A DNA stretch of 58,118 nt from a virus: positions 1 through 58,118 of the IMG/VR virus record IMGVR_UViG_3300023272_000003, one strand, 5' to 3'. Below, piece after piece: positions 54,930 through 58,118 of the stretch (position 1 is its first letter; each line of letters begins with the position of its first letter). A model generated the notes under the pieces. The model was not told where the DNA came from. It worked only from the letters and a program-made list of their open reading frames with translations, and did not search any database. The position numbers and the translations under genes were made by a program.

Positions 54930-55499
54930 TTAGGCAGGCGTTTCGTCAGTCGCCGGAACCGAAGAACCATCGCCGGAATCGACGGGCGGCACGCTGGTGC
55001 CATCGGTAGGAGGGGCCGGGGTCGGGTCGGGCGTCGGGGTCTCCGGTTGCGGGTTCGCCTTCGCCAACTCCGCGAGGTTGAGGTTGTTGTCACCAGCCAC
55101 CTTGTCCAACGCGGTGTTGAACTCCGCCAGAACGTTCGCGGCGGTGAGATCGGAGGCATCGACCTTCGCCTGCAACTCCGCGATTTTGGCCTCTCCTGCC
55201 GCGATGGCAGCCTCATCCTGCTCGTCGTCGCTCTTCGCCGCTGTGAGCTGCGCCTGTGTCTCTGCAAGCAGTGCATCCTTCGCCGCCAGTTGGTCAGTGA
55301 ATGCCTTCGTGACCGCCGCGTAACTTACTGCCAGAGCCTGAATGCCGGCCAGTTCCTGCGCATCCTGTGCCGCGATGGCGTCGAGCTTTGCCTGTGTGGT
55401 TGCGTCCATCTGTTTTCCTTGTTCGAGTATTTCGTCGAGCTTCTGGAGCGTCCTGATAGCGCGCCCCTTCCGGCTCAACAATGCGTAATCTTCAACCAT
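54930..55499 (-). CDS. Coiled-coil protein with Pro/Thr/Asp tail
   Basis: Up to 189 residues (ATG 55499; ATG 55409 after AAGGA is an alternative). Ala/Gln/Lys-rich coiled coil (TQAKLDAIAAQDAQELAG) and a Pro/Thr/Asp-rich C-terminus (TPTPDPTPAPPTDGTS). Looks like a scaffold or virion linker protein, but lies in the early operon. Confidence 0.65.
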   Translation of the reverse strand: MVEDYALLSRKGRAIRTLQKLDEILEQGKQMDATTQAKLDAIAAQDAQELAGIQALAVSYAAVTKAFTDQLAAKDALLAETQAQLTAAKSDDEQDEAAIAAGEAKIAELQAKVDASDLTAANVLAEFNTALDKVAGDNNLNLAELAKANPQPETPTPDPTPAPPTDGTSVPPVDSGDGSSVPATDETPA

Positions 55500-55764
55500 A
55501 GGGGAGTTCCCTTTACTATGCGTTTCGCGGTCTATCTCTCTTCTGTTTTGGGCGCGGTTCTGTCTTCCGCGCCCTGTACGGTTCTGCTGATTTACCCGAT
55601 CGGGCTTTTACTTTTTGGTCAAATCCGCGCTCCTTTCGAGTGTGGTAGGGAATGCAGTCCCCTCCTCCGAACCGACCACCTTGCAGAGTTGATGTTGAAG
55701 CACAAAACGCATCTGGTCGGCTCGGAGCAAGGTCGGCAGTGGTGCCGCCGTCCCCGCTGGTGCG
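55500..55764. other. Gap with ambiguous small frames
   Basis: No clear gene. On the minus strand a frame ends in VVGSEEGTAFPTTLERSADL and looks protein-like, but has no good start (a TTG near 55700 is possible). Another frame contains HHCRPCSEPTRCVLC. The plus strand has a hydrophobic frame from 55518. None can be chosen on sequence alone. Confidence 0.4.
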
Positions 55765-56013
55765 TCAGTATTCTTTCGATCCTAAAAAGCACGGTTCACC
55801 CTTCTCCGCGCACCACTCAGAGGCTAACTGCTCCTTAAGGAGTTCCCCGTCATCTCCATCGAAGAGCCTTAGAAGCCTGTCGTCAGGCAACTCCTTAAAC
55901 TCATCAATCTCGTCGGCAGGCAGTTCGTAATGCTTCGCGTTCGCCTCAAGTGCCGCCTCTGCGCTCACATCGATCATCCAGTCCGTACCGTTCGAGTAAA
56001 CATGCAGTGCCAT
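55765..56013 (-). CDS. Small acidic hypothetical protein
   Basis: An 82-residue protein with SD AAAGGAG. Beta start (ALHVYSNGTDWMIDV), acidic helices (DEIDEFKELPDDRLLRLF). Its ATG directly follows a TAG that ends the in-frame continuation of the upstream gene. Confidence 0.7.
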   Translation of the reverse strand: MALHVYSNGTDWMIDVSAEAALEANAKHYELPADEIDEFKELPDDRLLRLFDGDDGELLKEQLASEWCAEKGEPCFLGSKEY

Positions 56014-56151
56014 CTATTCCGCTCCTTTCCGGCGCACTATCCGCGCCTTCCCCTCCGTGATGCCGACCGCTGTGTTGCGTCCGTTAAGATTCCGTCCGCT
56101 CGCCTGTTCAGGAGAAAGAGCACATTGTAGATCGGCATCACGCAGGGGAGA
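56014..56151 (-). pseudogene. In-frame continuation beyond a TAA stop
   Basis: After the TAA of the upstream gene (56154-56152), 45 sense codons follow in the same frame (including CALSPEQASGRNLNGR) up to a TAG that abuts the next ATG. The frame has no start of its own. Either a nonsense mutation split a longer gene, the stop is read through, or the frame is open by chance. Confidence 0.45.
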
Positions 56152-56478
56152 TTAGGGCCGCGCCTCCCTCACCGCCACCGAAGCCCCCGTGTTGCCGCCC
56201 TGTGGGCGCTGGTGATGGCCATACCACCACGCTGCGAAAGCGATATAGGCGAAGGTGCTCCCGACGATCAGGAGCGCCAGTACAACGCTGTTCGTCAGCC
56301 TGTAGGCCCATCGCGACCGCGCGCCGCTCTGGATTAGGTCATGCAGGCCACGGGGCGGCAGGGCAGATCCAGCAGGCTTGGCCTCCTTGCCACGGCGCGA
56401 CCACGAAAGCGGCAGTTCCGGCAGGGGGATGGGGGCGTCCTGGGTGTCGCTCTCCTGCCATGCGGGTTGGTTGCTCAT
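56152..56478 (-). CDS. Small membrane protein
   Basis: A 108-residue protein. Pro-rich cytoplasmic N-terminus, one membrane segment (about 63-85, VVLALLIVGSTFAYIAFAAWW), short Gly-rich outside. The start is coupled by ATGA. The frame stays open beyond its stop to 56014. Confidence 0.7.
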   Translation of the reverse strand: MSNQPAWQESDTQDAPIPLPELPLSWSRRGKEAKPAGSALPPRGLHDLIQSGARSRWAYRLTNSVVLALLIVGSTFAYIAFAAWWYGHHQRPQGGNTGASVAVREARP

Positions 56479-56777
56479 TGGTCGAATTCTCCCTTCGCTT
56501 TAGGTACACATCGCCCGGTATGCTTGCCTGTCTCGGCCTTGCCTTTTCGGCCCCATTCGGCCCGCTCTGCTTTTCGCCCTGGCATATTGTCCACAGGAGC
56601 GTAACTGGCTGTCATGCCGTGATGCTCACGCATCCGCTGCACCGCCGCAGGGCCGACGACGCTGAATCTCTTGAGTGTCGTCTCCGCTTCTTCGAGCAGG
56701 CAGGCCAGGCAGAGGGATCGTCCTTCCGACGCGTGGATAGTGCGCCGCCCACATTTACAGCAAGAGAAAGTCTTCAT
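56475..56777 (-). CDS. Zinc-ribbon small protein
   Basis: A 100-residue protein starting in an ATGA overlap. CCKCGRRTIHASEGRSLCLACL (about residues 6-27) is a four-Cys zinc ribbon; a helical and then basic region follows. Likely nucleic-acid binding. Confidence 0.7.
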   Translation of the reverse strand: MKTFSCCKCGRRTIHASEGRSLCLACLLEEAETTLKRFSVVGPAAVQRMREHHGMTASYAPVDNMPGRKAERAEWGRKGKAETGKHTGRCVPKAKGEFDQ

Positions 56778-57232
56778 AGCGCCTCCTGTTCTTGCCGAAC
56801 CACATCCCATAGCGCTCTTATGTCCGACTGAACTAGAGAGCCTTCCAAGTGTTGCTCTGTCAGTTGCACAGCGTCACAGTTATCCTGTCCACTGACACCG
56901 GCCCATAAAGCGATTAGTAAATCATGCCGGGAAGCACAGCCCATAGAAATTACCGTCTCCCGCGCGTTGTGCTTGCAGGATGCAGATCCGTTCCAGCGTG
57001 CCCCATTCGGGCTGTCACCCTCTACTATGTATTTATTGCGCTCCAACGCGAACAACAGCAGGGATTCGTGTTGTGTCAAAGGTTTTGGGCTTCCGAGATC
57101 ATGCGCCAATTTGCGCGAACCAATAAACTTTCGGTGCAGACGGTTTGTTTCAGCCTGCATAAGTTCCAGCGCCTCTTGCGTTCGCTTCTGCACAATTTCC
57201 CCAGCAAGGCGAATAACTTCATCGTCCGTCAC
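56774..57232 (-). CDS. Hypothetical protein
   Basis: A 152-residue helical protein (VIRLAGEIVQKRTQEALELM; HDLLIALWAGVSG). Coupled by ATGA at both ends. No family is recognised. Confidence 0.7.
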   Translation of the reverse strand: MTDDEVIRLAGEIVQKRTQEALELMQAETNRLHRKFIGSRKLAHDLGSPKPLTQHESLLLFALERNKYIVEGDSPNGARWNGSASCKHNARETVISMGCASRHDLLIALWAGVSGQDNCDAVQLTEQHLEGSLVQSDIRALWDVVRQEQEAL

Positions 57233-57552
57233 AGCGTCTCCCCCTCCTCTCCGAACATGGCCACGCCAGGATTTCGGCTCATCTCTGAGAGCATGGTATC
57301 CACAAGGCGCTCGGCATCAAGGCGCTTGTAAATCAGATCTCCCGCCTCTGCGAAGGTCTCCCATGTGGGCTTCCTGAAGGCTTGCTGTGCGGCCCGCATC
57401 TCCCGTACAGCCTCCCGAAACGTCACCGCGTTATCCGCCGCCGCGAACAGCCGGGCGTCTGCCTCCACCATGCCCCGCGCCGCCTGCCGATCACCTTCCC
57501 ACACCGACCAGCCGAATGTGGAGCCGTCGTTCTGCGATCTGAATCTGCTCAT
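57229..57552 (-). CDS. Hypothetical protein
   Basis: A 107-residue protein, N-terminal SRFRSQNDGSTFGWSVWEGD then helical with acidic end. ATGA overlaps on both sides. Not recognised. Confidence 0.7.
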   Translation of the reverse strand: MSRFRSQNDGSTFGWSVWEGDRQAARGMVEADARLFAAADNAVTFREAVREMRAAQQAFRKPTWETFAEAGDLIYKRLDAERLVDTMLSEMSRNPGVAMFGEEGETL

Positions 57553-57791
57553 GCCGCCACCTCCTCAGCCTTAACGCGAAGATCCTTGCCGCAGAACGGG
57601 CAGAAACTTGCAAATAGGCTCGGCGTTTTTCGATTCCACTTGGTGTTGATTTTGTGAGTCGGAATCGCCATGACAGTGAAGAACTCGCCCTGCATCGTCA
57701 TAGCCCTCGACAACGACAACTGCGCGTTATGCGGCTCAAGTTGAGTACCAATCGCCTCCCAGCACTCACAGGGAATTGTCTTGCTTGTCAT
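57549..57791 (-). CDS. Small Cys-containing protein
   Basis: An 80-residue protein with CECWEAIG at the start and FCPFCGKDL near the end, two Cys pairs that form one zinc site in a common phage protein type. ATGA coupling on both sides. Confidence 0.75.
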   Translation of the reverse strand: MTSKTIPCECWEAIGTQLEPHNAQLSLSRAMTMQGEFFTVMAIPTHKINTKWNRKTPSLFASFCPFCGKDLRVKAEEVAA

Positions 57792-58108
57792 GCCGCCACC
57801 GCCATTTCTTCCACCACACGCCCCACGGCCTCATAGCGCAGCGTAAACGTAATGGGCTCAGGATCGTCGCGGTCGTCCAGCGCCTGCTCTGCCTCAGCCT
57901 GCCGCAACCACGCCACCAACTCCGGGGGCGTCTCGCACATCGCCGTGCTGCCATCACCCCAGAACATCGAAACATTCAGGTCACTCACCGATACCTTGGC
58001 GAATTCACCCATCGTGCAGGCAATGACCGCCTCCACGACCGTTCGCACCGCGTACTGCCCCAGAAGCGACGCCGGGACGTGGAACGTTTTGCTGACTATC
58101 CTGCTCAT
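57788..58108 (-). CDS. Hypothetical protein at the contig joint
   Basis: A 106-residue protein. Alpha/beta (ASLLGQYAVRTVVEAVIAC, PITFTLRYEAVG), acidic. Its start codon lies in the end repeat and overlaps the stop of the gene at 18-227 when the ends are joined. That shows the leftward operon is continuous across the origin. Confidence 0.75.
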   Translation of the reverse strand: MSRIVSKTFHVPASLLGQYAVRTVVEAVIACTMGEFAKVSVSDLNVSMFWGDGSTAMCETPPELVAWLRQAEAEQALDDRDDPEPITFTLRYEAVGRVVEEMAVAA

Positions 58109-58118
58109 CGGCTCTCCT
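58088..58118. repeat. Terminal direct repeat, copy 2
   Basis: Second copy of the 31-base end repeat. Position 58108, the start codon of the gene ending at 57788, corresponds to position 21 of the first copy. Confidence 0.9.

Noticed and set aside
55518-55838. Rightward hydrophobic frame
   Set aside because: Its second half is antisense to a good leftward gene, no promoter is seen, and the ribosome site is too far; left as uncertain in the gap entry.

Overview
The window looks like one complete, circularly closed genome (about 58,087 bp) of a tailed bacteriophage, linearised at an arbitrary point: bases 1-31 are repeated exactly at 58088-58118, and the leftward gene at 18-227 reads across that joint into the gene at 57788-58108 with an ATGA overlap. 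A large and a small terminase subunit, portal, scaffold, major capsid protein, head-tail connectors, a short tape measure with a -1 frameshift pair before it, and long tail genes indicate a siphovirus. An XRE repressor with palindromic operators and divergent promoters argues for a temperate phage. I see no integrase or transposase, so a lysogen may be maintained as a plasmid; a replication initiator gene with in-gene repeats is present. The host cannot be named from the sequence. Composition is GC-rich, Shine-Dalgarno (SD) sites are close to AGGAGG, promoters are of the sigma-70/sigma-A type, and TTG and GTG starts are frequent.

Layout. (1) 0.9-1.5 kb: the genetic switch. A repressor gene, apparently leaderless, reads left. 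A SWIM zinc-finger gene heads a long leftward operon, and a second XRE gene reads right. Three TGTATCA/TGATACA operators sit in the promoters. (2) 2-13.9 kb: rightward accessory and replication genes. These are mostly small proteins, many with Cys/His clusters, including the replication initiator (6.2-7.4 kb), an HNH-type endonuclease (9.8 kb) and members of a four-copy family of small basic CxC...H...C proteins. (3) 13.6-17.7 kb: leftward lysis and membrane genes alternate one by one with rightward small genes, with overlapping 3' ends and almost touching 5' ends. (4) 18.6-42.3 kb: leftward late operon. From terminase (42.3 kb) it runs through portal, scaffold, capsid, connectors, tail tube, frameshift pair, tape measure and tail tip to fibres and an SGNH esterase. 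Two rightward genes interrupt it (22096-22275 and 29323-29805) and look like morons. (5) 42.3-42.9 kb: a gene-free, hairpin-rich stretch ending at a leftward terminator. (6) 42.9-58.1 kb and on through the origin to 0.9 kb: leftward early and middle genes. These include a SF2 helicase, an MT-A70 methylase, a zinc-ribbon recombination-type protein, a VRR-NUC nuclease, a tRNA-like gene, and many small proteins packed with 1-8 base overlaps. A rightward ribbon-helix-helix regulator at 48.7 kb faces its own divergent promoter.

Working together (inference). The repressor would hold down the 0.9 kb promoters. On induction the leftward operon would supply helicase, methylase, nuclease and recombination functions while the rightward operon supplies the initiator. 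Late transcription would run left from upstream of terminase. In the lysis region the two directions would be mutually antisense.
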